DNA of 64,000 bases from Marinobacter daepoensis DSM 16072 (GCF_000421165.1 NZ_ATWI01000008.1:691385-755384), one strand, 5' to 3'. Shown: positions 31,103 to 41,498, numbered from the stretch's first letter. Program-made: numbers and translations. Notes: generated by a model not told the origin, from the letters alone.

Positions 31103-32260
31103 ATGTTTGAACTTGTCGATAATGTTCAGCAAAACGCAGTAATTAAGGTTGTCGGTGTCGGTGGAGGCGGAGGTAATGCCGTTCGTCACATGCTTGACAG
31201 CGACATTGAGGGCGTCGAGTTTATCTGCGCCAACACGGATGCCCAGGCATTGAAGGACCTGGACGCGAGGCAGATTATCCAGCTGGGTGGCAACATCACC
31301 AAGGGCCTGGGTGCCGGTGCTAACCCGGAAGTCGGGCGCCAGTCTGCACTTGAAGATCGTGACCGTATCGCTGAGTCCCTTAATGGTTCCGATATGGTGT
31401 TTATTACGGCTGGAATGGGTGGTGGAACCGGTACCGGTGCTGCTCCTGTGGTTGCTGAAGTTGCCCGCGAACTGGGCATCCTGACGGTTGCGGTGGTCAC
31501 CAAGCCGTTCCAGTTTGAAGGCGGTAAGCGCATGAGCGTTGCGGAAGCTGGCCTGAAGGAGCTGGAGGAAAGCGTCGACTCCCTGATCACGATTCCGAAC
31601 GAGAAGCTGTTGGCGGTCATGGGCAAGAAAACCAGCCTGCTGGATGCATTTGCCTCAGCCAATGACGTCTTGCTTGGCGCGGTACAGGGCATTGCAGACC
31701 TGATCACCCGGAACGGCATGATCAACGTCGACTTTGCCGACGTGAAAACCGTGATGTCCGAGATGGGCATGGCGATGATGGGGACCGGTCGTGCCACCGG
31801 CGAGAACCGTGCCCGCGAAGCGGCAGAAGCCGCCGTGCGCAGCCCGCTGCTGGAAGACATCAATCTTCAGGGAGCCAAGGGCATTCTGGTCAATATTACC
31901 GCAGGTATGGACCTTAACCTGGGCGAGTTCTCCGAAGTGGGTGATATCGTTCGTGAGTTTGCTTCTGACGCCGCTACGGTTGTTGTGGGCACGGTTATTG
32001 ATCCGGAGATGACCGACGAACTGAAGGTGACGGTTGTTGCTACAGGCCTGGGCGGTGAGCGTGAGAAGCCCACCAAAGTTGTGGACAACACCCGCACTCT
32101 GGATGGCAAGACTGATTACAACCAGCTGGATCGTCCAGCGGTGTTGCGTCGTCGCGCAGTCTCACAAGGCAATGTAGCTCTGGATCAGAGCAAAGAAAGC
32201 GAAGAGCAAGGCGTGGATTATCTCGATATTCCCGCATTCCTTCGTCGGCAGGCTGATTGA
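31103..32260 (+). CDS. ftsZ: Cell division protein FtsZ
   Basis: The tubulin-like GTPase that forms the division ring. The 385 residues have the tubulin signature GGGTGTG (106-112), the T7 synergy-loop region NVDFADVKTVMSEMG, a short variable linker, and the conserved C-terminal peptide DYLDIPAFLRRQ that FtsA and other partners bind. GAAGGAGTAGGGG precedes the ATG. It follows ftsA by 100 bases, the largest gap in the cluster so far; an internal promoter there is plausible but I found no convincing one. Confidence 0.98.
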   Translation: MFELVDNVQQNAVIKVVGVGGGGGNAVRHMLDSDIEGVEFICANTDAQALKDLDARQIIQLGGNITKGLGAGANPEVGRQSALEDRDRIAESLNGSDMVFITAGMGGGTGTGAAPVVAEVARELGILTVAVVTKPFQFEGGKRMSVAEAGLKELEESVDSLITIPNEKLLAVMGKKTSLLDAFASANDVLLGAVQGIADLITRNGMINVDFADVKTVMSEMGMAMMGTGRATGENRAREAAEAAVRSPLLEDINLQGAKGILVNITAGMDLNLGEFSEVGDIVREFASDAATVVVGTVIDPEMTDELKVTVVATGLGGEREKPTKVVDNTRTLDGKTDYNQLDRPAVLRRRAVSQGNVALDQSKESEEQGVDYLDIPAFLRRQAD

Positions 32261-32470
32261 TAATCTAGGCCAATCGTGGTGAAGCTGGCGCAAAGTTAAA
32301 CCTGCGCGCCAAAGCTTTCTCCTAAATTGAGCTGGATATCCATAGCTCATGACTATTGCAAAGTTTAAGTAAAGTCATGCTGGTTAAATGGTGCTCAGCC
32401 TTGAATTCTGATATTCTCCGGGCAGTTTTTTGCTCAGAATATCGACTTTTTGTGACGGAATGATGAACCG

Positions 32471-33388
32471 ATGATCAGACAACGGACACTCAAAAACACC
32501 ATCCGTGCGACCGGTGTTGGCCTGCACTCAGGGGAAAAGGTGTACCTGACCCTAAAGCCAGCGCCTGTTGATACGGGTATCATCTTCCGCCGTACGGACC
32601 TCGACCCGATGGTTGAAATCCGTGCCTGTGCGGAGAATGTGGGTGAGACCATGCTGTCCACGACGCTGGTAAAAGACGGTGTCCGTGTGGCGACGGTAGA
32701 GCATTTGCTCTCCGCCATGGCTGGTCTCGGCATCGATAACTGCTTCGTTGAGCTCAGCGCTGCGGAAGTACCGATTATGGATGGCTCTGCCGGGCCGTTT
32801 GTGTTCCTGCTTCAGTCTGCCGGTATTTCTGAGCAGGACGCGGCGAAGCGCTTTATCCGCATCAAGCGCGAAGTCACCCTGGAAGAGGGCGATAAGAAAG
32901 CGACCTTCCTGCCATTTGAAGGCTTCAAGGTGAGCTTCGGGATTGATTTTGACCACCCGGTTTTCAAGGGCCGTGCTCAAACCGCTACCGTGGACTTTTC
33001 CAGCACCTCGTTCGTCAAGGAAGTCTCTCGTGCCCGCACGTTTGGTTTCATGCGCGATATCGAGAAGTTGCGGGCAATGAACCTGGCGCTGGGCGGCAGT
33101 GTGGATAACGCCATTGTGGTGGACGACTACAAAATCCTGAATGAGGATGGTCTGCGTTACGATGATGAGTTCGTGAAGCACAAGGTACTGGATGCCATTG
33201 GCGACTTGTACCTGCTTGGTAACAGCCTGATCGGTGAGTTCCGGGGCATTAAATCCGGTCACGATCTGAATAACAAGCTGCTGCGCAAGCTTCGGGCAGA
33301 AGAGGATGCCTGGGAAGTGGTGACCTTTGACGATGAGGCAACCGCCCCGATTTCCTACATGAAGCCCGTGCTGGCGGCCCAGGCTTAA
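32471..33388 (+). CDS. lpxC: UDP-3-O-acyl-N-acetylglucosamine deacetylase
   Basis: LpxC is the zinc amidase of the first committed step of lipid A synthesis. It has 305 residues, as in E. coli. Zinc ligands are the His of [10 protein letters not shown] (residue 78) and the His/Asp of [19 protein letters not shown] and [17 protein letters not shown] are also conserved. The 210-base gap after ftsZ is AT-rich and may hold a separate promoter, which I could not pin down. Confidence 0.97.
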   Translation: MIRQRTLKNTIRATGVGLHSGEKVYLTLKPAPVDTGIIFRRTDLDPMVEIRACAENVGETMLSTTLVKDGVRVATVEHLLSAMAGLGIDNCFVELSAAEVPIMDGSAGPFVFLLQSAGISEQDAAKRFIRIKREVTLEEGDKKATFLPFEGFKVSFGIDFDHPVFKGRAQTATVDFSSTSFVKEVSRARTFGFMRDIEKLRAMNLALGGSVDNAIVVDDYKILNEDGLRYDDEFVKHKVLDAIGDLYLLGNSLIGEFRGIKSGHDLNNKLLRKLRAEEDAWEVVTFDDEATAPISYMKPVLAAQA

Positions 33389-33399
33389 GGCGGGAAGCC

Positions 33400-33852
33400 T
33401 TAATCCCGGACGTGGCTTGCGAGTTTTTCGAGAACCTCGCGTAAAGCTTTATCCTTCGTGTGCCCGGCTTCCTCTTTGAGGAGCCGGGCATTTTCTTTGC
33501 TTAATGGCGCCTTTTCTGGCCTGTTCGGGGTGTTGAAACGGGGTGGGATAACCTTGATTTTCACCTTCCAGACATAGCGAAATAGCTCATTTGCCCGCAG
33601 GGCCGACATAATTTCGTGCTGGCGAAACCTCAGTCGTGTTGCTTTGCTGGCGTTGTCGGTCGATAACACCAGTTCTCCGTCCCGGCAGCTCACGAATCTT
33701 GTGCCTCCGGCCAGGTCGTCGGGAATCGCTGCCATTACCTGGTGTTCGGCCTGCAGGTGCAGCTCCGCTTTTGACATCAATTCCCTCAGCGTGTTGTTCA
33801 CGCCGCTGGCTTGTTTGTTGAAGATCATTTTTTGATCATTTCTTGAGGTCAT
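33400..33852 (-). CDS. dciA: DciA-like DUF721 protein (DnaB helicase operator)
   Basis: DciA is the ancestral factor that assists loading of the replicative helicase DnaB in bacteria without DnaC. The 150-residue protein has the DUF721 core (HLQAEHQVMAAIPDDLAG, then CRDGELVLSTDNASKATRLR and RFRQHEIMSALR) and a charged helical C-terminal tail. The same position between lpxC and the M23 peptidase-secA pair is found in Pseudomonas. It is convergent with lpxC, only 11 bases apart. The start could also be the ATG nine codons in. Confidence 0.85.
   Translation of the reverse strand: MTSRNDQKMIFNKQASGVNNTLRELMSKAELHLQAEHQVMAAIPDDLAGGTRFVSCRDGELVLSTDNASKATRLRFRQHEIMSALRANELFRYVWKVKIKVIPPRFNTPNRPEKAPLSKENARLLKEEAGHTKDKALREVLEKLASHVRD
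33462..33498 (+). terminator. Putative terminator of the dcw transcript inside dciA
   Basis: GCCCGGCTTCCTC, a TTT loop and GAGGAGCCGGGC (one bulged T), followed by ATTTTCTTT. In plus orientation this is a terminator-like hairpin 75 bases after lpxC, but it lies inside the dciA reading frame on the other strand. Confidence 0.5.
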
Positions 33853-34066
33853 TGTCTCTTTTTTTCTCGACGGAGCTGTTTACGATTGGTTACACTTCGG
33901 CACGCTTTGTCCGTAGCGCCATTGTTTCACTCGTTTTACATTGTAATAAGAGAGAGTGTCTAGCGGGCGCTGCGATTATTCAGTACGTAGTTGTTGCCAA
34001 GGATAGCAGACCCGCTCGGAATAGTTCCGGGTCGCAGGACTACAGGGAGATAGTTGCGGCTCAACC

Positions 34067-35023
34067 ATGAAATCGAAAGACGATATGAACGTAATCTTCG
34101 TAGGCAAGCGCCACGGGCAATCCAGAGCAATCCCGTTGAGTGGGGCGTTGCTGGCGGGCTTGGTGTTTCTGGTTCTGGCAACGCTGGCCGCTGCCGGCTG
34201 GGCTGGTTATCAGATGGCAGTCAGTCAGTTTGAATCCAGGCAGCCCACTGAGTCAGAACTCGTGGCCGGGTGGCAAGGCAAGCTTGAAGAACAGCGTGCC
34301 GAAGTGGCCCGGGTGCGGGAGAGCGTGCAACAGCAGATTGATGCGCTGACGTTGCGTTTGGGCCAGATTCAGGGTCGCTTGTTGCGACTGGACGCTTTGG
34401 GGCAACGCTTTGTCGAGTCCGGGATGGTGGCCAGCGACGAATTCAACTTCGACAAGCCCGCTGCGGTCGGTGGGCCTGAGGATGATGCGCTGTCCGGGGA
34501 ATCTTATACTGCACCTGAGCTGACTGACATGATCCGGCAGCTTGAGCAACAGATCGACGACCGGGAAAAGCAATTGCGTTTGCTGGATAAAGTCGCCTCG
34601 CGGAAGAAGCTTGAAGATGAGCTTTATGTTCAGGGGCGTCCGATAACCTGGGGGTGGTTGTCCTCCAAATACGGTTACCGATCTGATCCATTCACCGGTA
34701 AGCGCACCTGGCACGCGGGTGTTGACCTGGCTGGTAAGGACGGCAGTGACATTATTTCCGTGGCCGGAGGTGTTGTGACCTGGGCTGACGAACGATCCGG
34801 CTATGGTAATCTGGTGGAAGTTGATCATGGTGAAGGGTTGATTACTCGCTATGCTCACGCCAAGACCATCAAAGTGAATGTCGGAGATGTCGTTCAGAAG
34901 GGGCAGGTCGTTGCGCTGATGGGCAGTACCGGCCGTTCGACCGGTCCGCACGTACATTTCGAAGTTATCCGCAATGGCAAATCTGAAAATCCGGTGAAAT
35001 ACATCCAGCGGGCAAGCCGCTGA
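34067..35023 (+). CDS. M23 family metallopeptidase (membrane-anchored LytM-type)
   Basis: A probable peptidoglycan endopeptidase or an activator of amidases. The 318 residues have a basic N-terminus, one membrane helix (about 24-48), a coiled coil (about 70-115 and 155-185) and a LytM domain from about 195. Metal and catalytic residues are all present: H216 and D220 (HAGVD), H264, and H295/H297 (HVHFE), so it should be active. It lies between dciA and secA, as in Pseudomonas. Its upstream ~210 bases are shared with the divergent dciA; only a weak TTGTTT-N16-TAATAA (33922-33949) is visible. Confidence 0.92.
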   Translation: MKSKDDMNVIFVGKRHGQSRAIPLSGALLAGLVFLVLATLAAAGWAGYQMAVSQFESRQPTESELVAGWQGKLEEQRAEVARVRESVQQQIDALTLRLGQIQGRLLRLDALGQRFVESGMVASDEFNFDKPAAVGGPEDDALSGESYTAPELTDMIRQLEQQIDDREKQLRLLDKVASRKKLEDELYVQGRPITWGWLSSKYGYRSDPFTGKRTWHAGVDLAGKDGSDIISVAGGVVTWADERSGYGNLVEVDHGEGLITRYAHAKTIKVNVGDVVQKGQVVALMGSTGRSTGPHVHFEVIRNGKSENPVKYIQRASR

Positions 35024-35047
35024 TTCCGTTCCCGTGAACCCCGCCTT

Positions 35048-35075
35048 TTGTCCTGTCGCCAAATAAGGTTAGAAT
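35048..35075 (+). promoter_or_regulatory. Probable sigma70 promoter of secA
   Basis: TTGTCC (35048-35053), a 16-base spacer, TAGAAT (35070-35075). The predicted start is about 30 bases before the secA ATG. There is no secM-like gene upstream. Confidence 0.5.
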
Positions 35076-35112
35076 GCCGGCTTCCTACGTTTAACTGAAG
35101 AAGCCGTGGTCT

Positions 35113-37851
35113 ATGTTCACAAAGCTTGCAACCAAAATGTTCGGCAGTAAAAACGCCAGAGAAATCAAGCGAATGCGCAAGTCTGTCACGCGCATTAATG
35201 AACTTGAGGAGCAGTTTGGCGCGTTATCCGATACGGAGTTGCAGGGCAAGACCGCTGAGTTCCGTCGTCGTCTTGAGGAAGGGGAGTCCCTGGATTCCCT
35301 GTTACCAGAGGTTTTTGCTACGGTTCGGGAAGCCAGCCGGCGAGTCATGGGCATGCGCCATTACGACGTTCAGCTGATTGGTGGTATGACGCTGCACGAA
35401 GGTCGCATCGCCGAGATGAAAACCGGTGAGGGTAAAACCCTTGTCGCTACGGCGGCGGTCTATCTGAATGCGCTGCCTGGCAAAGGCGTCCATGTCGTCA
35501 CCGTGAACGATTATCTGGCGCGCCGTGATGCTGACTGGATGGGTAAACTGTACCGTTTCCTGGGGATGCAGGTTGGTGTGGTCGCCTCCGGGCAGCCGCC
35601 AGAGGAAAAACGGGCGGCGTACCAGGCGGACATTACTTACGGAACCAATAATGAGTTCGGGTTCGACTACCTGCGCGACAACATGGCCTTCAGCATTGAG
35701 GACAAGGTGCAGCGCGGTCTTCACTTTGCCATTGTCGATGAAGTGGATTCAATCCTGATCGATGAGGCGCGGACCCCTCTGATTATTTCCGGTGCCGCTG
35801 AAGATTCCTCAAAAATGTACCAGGCCATCAATACACTGGTTCCCCATCTGGAGAAAGGCGAGGTCAGCGAAGAAGGTGAGTCTTCCGGCGACTTCACCAT
35901 CGATGAGAAGTCTCGCCAGGTAGAGCTTACGGAATCCGGCCACGAAAAAGTCGAGGAGCTGTTGCTCGCTCAGGGGTTACTCCGGGAAGGTGAAAGTCTG
36001 TACTCGGCGGCCAATCTGAGTCTCTTGCACCATGTGCATTCTGCTCTCCGTGCCCACCACCTGTTCCAGAAAGACGTGGATTACATTGTCCAGGGTGGTC
36101 AGGTCGTGATTGTTGATGAACACACCGGCCGGACGATGCCAGGTCGTCGGTGGAGTGAAGGCCTGCATCAGGCTATTGAGGCAAAAGAAGGGCTCAAGAT
36201 CCAGGCCGAAAGCCAGACCCTGGCGTCGACCACGTTCCAGAACTATTTCCGTCTCTACGACAAATTGGCAGGGATGACCGGTACCGCAGATACCGAGGCG
36301 TTCGAGTTCCGCCAGATTTACGGTCTGGATGTTGTGGTGATGCCGCCGAACAAGCCCATCCAGCGGATTGACTACAATGATCTGGTGTACCTCACCCAGG
36401 AAGAAAAGTTCCACGCCATTATTGATGAAATCAAGGATGTAACCGCCGAGGGCCGTCCCATTCTGGTGGGCACTGCGTCGATTGAAGCCTCTGAGCTTTT
36501 GTCCATGCTTTTGAAAAAGGCCCGGATCGAACACAAGATCCTGAACGCCAAGCAGCATGAGTCCGAAGCTCTGATTATTGCTCAGGCGGGGCGTCCCGGT
36601 GCTGTGACCATTGCGACCAACATGGCTGGCCGGGGCACGGACATCGTTCTGGGGGGCAACTGGGAGTACGAGGTTGCTGCCATGGAAAACCCCTCGGAAG
36701 AGGCGGTTGCTCGGATCAAGGCAGAGTGGACCGAACGTCATAATCAGGTGCTGGATGCCGGTGGTCTGCACATTATCGGCACCGAGAGGCACGAGTCTCG
36801 CCGGATTGATAACCAGCTTCGTGGTCGGGCCGGTCGTCAGGGTGACCCGGGCTCCTCCCGATTCTTCCTGTCGCTGGAAGATAACCTGATGCGCATCTTC
36901 GCGCCTGAGCGGGTCAAGAATCTGATGCAGGCGATGGGCATGAAAAAGGGCGAGGCTATCGAGCATCGCATGGTGACCAATGCCATTGAAAAATCTCAGC
37001 GTAAAGTTGAAGGCCGCAACTTCGATATGCGGAAAACCCTGCTCGAGTATGACGATGTAGCGAACGACCAGCGTACTGTTATCTACGAACAGCGTAACGA
37101 GGTGATGGCCTCCAACGATGTCTCTGAAATGGTCGATACGATCCGTGAAGACGTGGTCGAGGCCGTGGTCAGCGAGTATATTCCACCGCAAAGCATGCCG
37201 GAGCAGTGGGACGTTCAGGGGCTTGAGGCTCAGCTGCAGACCGAGATGGCCATTGAATTGCCTGTGCAGCAATGGTTGAAGGACGACAGCAAGCTGTACG
37301 AAGACAGTCTGCGACAGGAAATTCTGGATGCCATCGTAGCTGAGTACAAGTCCAAGGAAGAGGTGGCCGGTTCTGAGGCCATGCGCAAGTTTGAAAAGCA
37401 GGTGTTTCTGCAGGTGCTGGACACGCTCTGGAAGGAGCATTTGTCCAATATGGATCACCTGCGCCGGGGCATTCATTTGCGTGGTTACGCTCAGAAGAAC
37501 CCGAAACAGGAGTACAAGCGCGAAGCCTTTAATCTGTTTGAGACCATGCTTGATACCATGAAGCGGGACGTGACTCGGGTCTTGTGCCATGTGCGCGTTC
37601 AGAGCCAGGAAGAGATGGCAGAGATTGAGCGACGTCGCAAGGAAGAGCTGGAGCGGGAAATGGCCAGGGCCAATCTGCGTCATGAGCAGGCGAGCGCGGC
37701 CCAGGGTGAAGCCGACGGAGACAGTGAGTCGCAGGACCCGCAGGGAACTCCGGAAACCTTTATCCGACAGGAACGAAAGGTTGGCCGAAATGAGCCTTGT
37801 CCCTGCGGGTCTGGCAAAAAATATAAACAGTGCTGCGGAAAGGTGAGCTGA
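35113..37851 (+). CDS. secA: Preprotein translocase ATPase SecA
   Basis: The motor that drives unfolded proteins through SecYEG. The 912 residues carry the Walker [10 protein letters not shown] (about 102-110), [16 protein letters not shown] (Walker B), the second nucleotide-binding domain ([28 protein letters not shown]) and a C-terminal zinc motif [13 protein letters not shown] that binds SecB and phospholipid. Length and motifs are normal. Confidence 0.98.
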   Translation: MFTKLATKMFGSKNAREIKRMRKSVTRINELEEQFGALSDTELQGKTAEFRRRLEEGESLDSLLPEVFATVREASRRVMGMRHYDVQLIGGMTLHEGRIAEMKTGEGKTLVATAAVYLNALPGKGVHVVTVNDYLARRDADWMGKLYRFLGMQVGVVASGQPPEEKRAAYQADITYGTNNEFGFDYLRDNMAFSIEDKVQRGLHFAIVDEVDSILIDEARTPLIISGAAEDSSKMYQAINTLVPHLEKGEVSEEGESSGDFTIDEKSRQVELTESGHEKVEELLLAQGLLREGESLYSAANLSLLHHVHSALRAHHLFQKDVDYIVQGGQVVIVDEHTGRTMPGRRWSEGLHQAIEAKEGLKIQAESQTLASTTFQNYFRLYDKLAGMTGTADTEAFEFRQIYGLDVVVMPPNKPIQRIDYNDLVYLTQEEKFHAIIDEIKDVTAEGRPILVGTASIEASELLSMLLKKARIEHKILNAKQHESEALIIAQAGRPGAVTIATNMAGRGTDIVLGGNWEYEVAAMENPSEEAVARIKAEWTERHNQVLDAGGLHIIGTERHESRRIDNQLRGRAGRQGDPGSSRFFLSLEDNLMRIFAPERVKNLMQAMGMKKGEAIEHRMVTNAIEKSQRKVEGRNFDMRKTLLEYDDVANDQRTVIYEQRNEVMASNDVSEMVDTIREDVVEAVVSEYIPPQSMPEQWDVQGLEAQLQTEMAIELPVQQWLKDDSKLYEDSLRQEILDAIVAEYKSKEEVAGSEAMRKFEKQVFLQVLDTLWKEHLSNMDHLRRGIHLRGYAQKNPKQEYKREAFNLFETMLDTMKRDVTRVLCHVRVQSQEEMAEIERRRKEELEREMARANLRHEQASAAQGEADGDSESQDPQGTPETFIRQERKVGRNEPCPCGSGKKYKQCCGKVS

Positions 37852-37877
37852 CCAGCCACCCGGTAGCCGGAAACCAG

Positions 37878-37916
37878 AACCCGCAATCCGCCAGTCTGCT
37901 GGCGCTTGCGGGTTTT
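37878..37916 (+). terminator. Terminator between secA and argJ
   Basis: AACCCGCAA / TTGCGGGTT outer stem with an inner GCCAG / CTGGC stem, followed by TTTT. It ends the secA transcript. Confidence 0.7.
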
Positions 37917-37952
37917 GTCGTTTGAAGATCAGGAAACATCAAGGAGACAGGC

Positions 37953-39170
37953 ATGGCGGTAGGTCCCGGAACCTTACCCGACTTTTTCCCGGTAGCGGGC
38001 ATAAAACTGGGCATAGCCAGCGCGGGGATTAAAGCGCCTGGCAGAAAGGACATTGTGGTATTTGAGTTGGCCCCGGAAACCCGTGTGGCTGGTATTTTTA
38101 CCCGGAACCAGTTTTGTGCCGCTCCGGTTGTCCTCAGCCGCCGTCACTTATCCGAGGGGGCCCCACGCTACCTGCTGGTCAACACCGGCAACGCTAACGC
38201 CGGAACGGGTGAGCGTGGGCTTTCGGACGCCCTGGCTTGCTGTGATGCCCTTGCGGGCAGGGCGGGCGTCTCGGTGGCTCAGGTGCTGCCGTTTTCCACG
38301 GGTGTTATTGGCGAGCCGCTGCCTGTCAGCAAGATCATCGATGCCTTGCCTGAGGCTTTGGCCGGCGCCCGCGAAGACCGCTGGCAGGAGGCTGCTTCGG
38401 GCATCATGACCACAGATACCCGGCCAAAAGGTGCGTCCCGGCAAGTCGATCTGGGGGGGCACACTGTGACCATTTCCGGGATCAGTAAGGGGGCCGGGAT
38501 GATTCGCCCCAACATGGCCACCATGCTCGGTTTTATTGCGACCGATGCACGGCTGACACCGGATGTGATTCAGGCCCTTGCGTCTGAGCTTGGTGAGACG
38601 TCGTTTAACCGCATTACCATTGATGGGGATACCTCGACCAACGATGCCTGTATGTTAATGGCAAGCGGACAGTACAGCGGGCCCGAGATTGCCGCTGACA
38701 GCCCTCTGCTTCCGGCACTACGGGAGGCCTTGAAAGACGTTTATCTGGAGTTGGCGCACGCCATCGTCAGGGACGGTGAGGGAGCAACCAAGTTTGTGAC
38801 CATCGATGTCGCCGGTGCTGCAACCCAGCAGGAAGCGCTGGATGTCGCCTATACCGTTGCCCATTCGCCGCTGGTTAAGACGGCGCTGTTCGCCTCGGAC
38901 CCTAACTGGGGCCGTATTCTGGCGGCGGTTGGTCGGGCGGGAATCGACGATCTGGATCTGAATGCCCTTGAAATCTATCTTGGCGACGTTTGCCTGGTTC
39001 GCAGTGGTGGACGCGCGGACGACTACACCGAGGAGCGGGGACAGGCGGTGATGAACGAGGAGGAGATCACGATCGCCATCGACCTCAAGCGCGGCGCGAT
39101 TCGGGAAACGGTCTGGACCTGTGATTTCTCCCACGACTACGTCACCATCAATGCCGAATACCGCAGCTGA
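37953..39170 (+). CDS. argJ: Bifunctional glutamate N-acetyltransferase / amino-acid acetyltransferase
   Basis: ArgJ recycles the acetyl group from N-acetylornithine to glutamate in arginine synthesis. The 405-residue precursor is cleaved by itself into alpha and beta chains. The cleavage site is in KGAGMIRPNMATML, with the Thr as nucleophile. GDTSTNDACM and ASDPNWGRILAAVGRAG are also conserved. AAGGAG lies about 7 bases before the ATG. Bifunctional versus monofunctional cannot be told from sequence alone. Confidence 0.95.
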   Translation: MAVGPGTLPDFFPVAGIKLGIASAGIKAPGRKDIVVFELAPETRVAGIFTRNQFCAAPVVLSRRHLSEGAPRYLLVNTGNANAGTGERGLSDALACCDALAGRAGVSVAQVLPFSTGVIGEPLPVSKIIDALPEALAGAREDRWQEAASGIMTTDTRPKGASRQVDLGGHTVTISGISKGAGMIRPNMATMLGFIATDARLTPDVIQALASELGETSFNRITIDGDTSTNDACMLMASGQYSGPEIAADSPLLPALREALKDVYLELAHAIVRDGEGATKFVTIDVAGAATQQEALDVAYTVAHSPLVKTALFASDPNWGRILAAVGRAGIDDLDLNALEIYLGDVCLVRSGGRADDYTEERGQAVMNEEEITIAIDLKRGAIRETVWTCDFSHDYVTINAEYRS

Positions 39171-39177
39171 GGCCATA

Positions 39178-40140
39178 GTGGCTACTTCTCAGACCCAGAA
39201 GACTGTCCATGTGGCGGTTGGTGTGATCGTCCGGAATGGCCGGGTCCTGATCGCTCGTCGCCCGGACAGTGCCCATCAGGGAGGACTCCTTGAATTTCCG
39301 GGAGGCAAGGTGGAGTCTGGTGAAAGCGTTCAGCAGGCTTTGTGCCGGGAAATTGCCGAGGAAACCGGACTGGTGCTATCGGAAGACGCTCTTGAGCCGG
39401 TCATTGGCATACGTCACGACTATGGCGATAAGTGTGTTTTTCTCGACGTCTGGTTAAGCCATTCAGCCCGGGGGGAGCCTGAGGGTAAAGAAGGGCAGCC
39501 TGTTGGCTGGTTTGAGCCCGATGCCCTGCGGGATGAGGACTTTCCGGCGGCCAACCGGCCGATCATTCGGGCATTGCAACTGCCCCGGCAACTTGCGATC
39601 ACCGGAGATATTCCGGATGCGATAAAAGGCCTTGAACGGCTTGAGCGCGCCCTTGTGGGCCGGAGTGAGGGCTCTCTGGTCGTGCTGCGAGCGCCTCACC
39701 TGGATCAGCCTCAGTACCGGTGGCTGGCGACTGAGGCTGTCCGGCTTTGCCGTGACGCTGGAGTTGGCCTGATTGTGCATGGTGCGGAGACGCTGTGCGA
39801 AGAGGTGGACGGTGCAAGGGGGCTGCAGGTGCCCTGGCGGGTGGCCAGTCAGCTCACAGAGCGCCCTGTAGGCGCGGATCTCTGGTTTGGCGTATCTTGC
39901 CATACCTCTGAGCAATTGCGTCATGCCGAGCGCCTGGGGGCCGATTATGTCCTGTTAGGCAATGTTCTTGAAACGCTCAGCCACCCCGGGCAGCCTGGTA
40001 TGGGGTGGGAGCGATTTCGTGCGCTTGCGGCGGACGCGAAAGTGCCAGTGTATGCCATCGGAGGGCTTGGGCCTGAGCAGGAACCCGAAGTCACAGCCCG
40101 TGGCGGTCAGGGGGTCGCTGGTATCAGATTCTGGTGGTAA
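39178..40140 (+). CDS. Nudix hydrolase (MutT-like) fused to a thiamine-phosphate-synthase-like domain
   Basis: Residues about 10-130 form a MutT-type Nudix domain with an intact box (GGKVESGESVQQALCREIAE then ETGL), expected to remove 8-oxo-dGTP. Residues about 150-320 form a ThiE/TenI-like TIM barrel (GVGLIVHGAE, GLQVPWR, GVSCHTSEQLRHAERLGADY, VYAIGGL). This fusion is known from Pseudomonas and relatives as the mutT gene near secA and argJ; the role of the barrel is not known. Start GTG 39178 follows TGAGG by 5 bases; an ATG at 39151 inside argJ is the alternative. Confidence 0.88.
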   Translation: MATSQTQKTVHVAVGVIVRNGRVLIARRPDSAHQGGLLEFPGGKVESGESVQQALCREIAEETGLVLSEDALEPVIGIRHDYGDKCVFLDVWLSHSARGEPEGKEGQPVGWFEPDALRDEDFPAANRPIIRALQLPRQLAITGDIPDAIKGLERLERALVGRSEGSLVVLRAPHLDQPQYRWLATEAVRLCRDAGVGLIVHGAETLCEEVDGARGLQVPWRVASQLTERPVGADLWFGVSCHTSEQLRHAERLGADYVLLGNVLETLSHPGQPGMGWERFRALAADAKVPVYAIGGLGPEQEPEVTARGGQGVAGIRFWW

Positions 40141-40232
40141 TCCGTCCCGAGAGGTCTGAGGTGACTACGGATTCACCCCTTGGGCTGATCGTGCCATAGT
40201 AGTCTTTTCAAACAGAGTAACCGGAGCATTGT

Positions 40233-40715
40233 GTGAGCAAGCTGACGCACCTGGACGACAAGGGCGAAGCCCGAATGGTTGATGTGACCGACAAATCGGT
40301 GACGGAGCGGGAGGCCCGGGCTGAAGCGGTTGTCCGAATGGCCCCGGAAACCCTGAGGATGATTCTCGGGGGAGAGCACCCAAAAGGTGATGTTCTGGCG
40401 ACGGCGCGCATTGCGGGGATCATGGCGGCCAAGAAAACCCATGACCTGATTCCTCTGTGTCATGCGCTCAATCTGACGTCCGTGAAAGTGGTGCTGGCGG
40501 GCGGGGATGATGGTGCGTCGATCCGCATTCAGACCCGCTGCAAGCTGTCCGGCCAGACGGGCGTTGAAATGGAGGCCCTGACCGCTGCCAGTGTGGCCGC
40601 CCTGACCCTGTACGATATGTGCAAGGCCGTCGATAAGGGGATGGTGGTCGACAATCTTCGCCTGCTGGAGAAGAAAGGCGGTCGCTCTGGCCATTGGCGA
40701 GCGCCCGGCCAATGA
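40233..40715 (+). CDS. moaC: Cyclic pyranopterin monophosphate synthase
   Basis: MoaC works with MoaA in the first step of molybdenum cofactor synthesis. The 160 residues (E. coli 161) include [44 protein letters not shown] and the C-terminal [20 protein letters not shown] and GGRSG motifs. The start is GTG with CCGGAG 6 bases upstream. It stands alone without moaA, moaB or moaE here, and ribA follows at ~130 bases. Confidence 0.95.
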   Translation: MSKLTHLDDKGEARMVDVTDKSVTEREARAEAVVRMAPETLRMILGGEHPKGDVLATARIAGIMAAKKTHDLIPLCHALNLTSVKVVLAGGDDGASIRIQTRCKLSGQTGVEMEALTAASVAALTLYDMCKAVDKGMVVDNLRLLEKKGGRSGHWRAPGQ

Positions 40716-40802
40716 GCTGATGAGTGCCGAGGCTCGTAACCCCTCCTGTGCGGCTGAATCCGGAGGGAGTTGTGCCGACACTACGCCAGTTACGCAGCCA
40801 CA

Positions 40803-40811
40803 TGATAGAAT
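40803..40811 (+). promoter_or_regulatory. Extended -10 promoter candidate for ribA
   Basis: TGATAGAAT is a TGn-TAGAAT extended -10. There is no clear -35 at 17 bases. The predicted start is about 30 bases before the GTG of ribA. Confidence 0.4.
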
Positions 40812-40846
40812 GCCCGCCCAATTTGTCCGAACCACGAGGAAACACA

Positions 40847-41458
40847 GTGGCTGTTCGTTACGTTGAGACCTGCCGTTTGCCCACCCCCTTTGGTGTGTTT
40901 GATATGCATGGCTTTGAGGAGCCGGACACCGGTAAAGAGCACGTGGCATTAACGTTGGGGGCGATCGATAGCGGTGAGCCACTGTTGGCAAGAACTCATT
41001 CCGAATGTCTGACCGGCGATGCTCTGTATAGCATGCGGTGTGATTGCGGTTATCAGCTGGAAGAGGCTTTGCGGAGCATTGCCCGGGAAGGGCGGGGCGT
41101 TCTGCTTTACTTGCGGCAGGAAGGGCGAGGCATTGGGTTGCTCAACAAGATCCGGGCATATCGCCTGCAGGATCAGGGGGCGGATACGGTCGAGGCCAAT
41201 GAGCGTCTAGGCTTTGGGGCTGACCTGAGAGACTACAGCATGTGCAAAGACATGCTTGAGCATCTGGGTGTGCGCAGCCTCCGTTTGATGACCAATAACC
41301 CCCGAAAAGTCAAAGCACTGGAATCCTATGGTATTCAGATTGCTGAGCGAGTGCCGTTGCACGTAGGGCGGAATCCTCACAATGAGCATTACCTTAATAC
41401 CAAGCAGAGCAAGCTGGGTCACTGGCTTGACACCCATCAGGATGATGACCCGGTCTGA
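40847..41458 (+). CDS. ribA: GTP cyclohydrolase II
   Basis: RibA opens GTP to start riboflavin synthesis. The 203-residue stand-alone enzyme has the zinc site [20 protein letters not shown] (cysteines at C-x10-C-x-C) and the catalytic [21 protein letters not shown] region (given in part: RQEGRGIGL). The frame is open 41 codons upstream, but CGAGGA at 40835-40840 sits 6 bases before the GTG at 40847, and this gives the N-terminus usual for RibA. Confidence 0.94.
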   Translation: MAVRYVETCRLPTPFGVFDMHGFEEPDTGKEHVALTLGAIDSGEPLLARTHSECLTGDALYSMRCDCGYQLEEALRSIAREGRGVLLYLRQEGRGIGLLNKIRAYRLQDQGADTVEANERLGFGADLRDYSMCKDMLEHLGVRSLRLMTNNPRKVKALESYGIQIAERVPLHVGRNPHNEHYLNTKQSKLGHWLDTHQDDDPV

Positions 41459-41467
41459 GTGAAAGCC

Positions 41468-41496
41468 GACGGCTCCGTCGGGAGCCGCCTTTTCTC
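41468..41496. terminator. Terminator between ribA and dxs
   Basis: CGGCTCC, a GTCG loop, GGAGCCG, then CCTTTT. It lies between the two convergent stop codons; the T-run favours the ribA direction. Confidence 0.6.
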
Positions 41497-41498
41497 AG

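Noticed and set aside
32356-32417. lpxC promoter candidates (TTGCAA, TATTCT)
   Set aside because: The hexamers are not at workable spacing to each other; the promoter is probably here but cannot be placed.
35977-37683. Long open frame on the minus strand opposite secA (over 560 codons)
   Set aside because: It lies wholly within secA, has His/Gln/Leu-rich composition with no recognisable motif, and arises from the third-position GC bias of secA.
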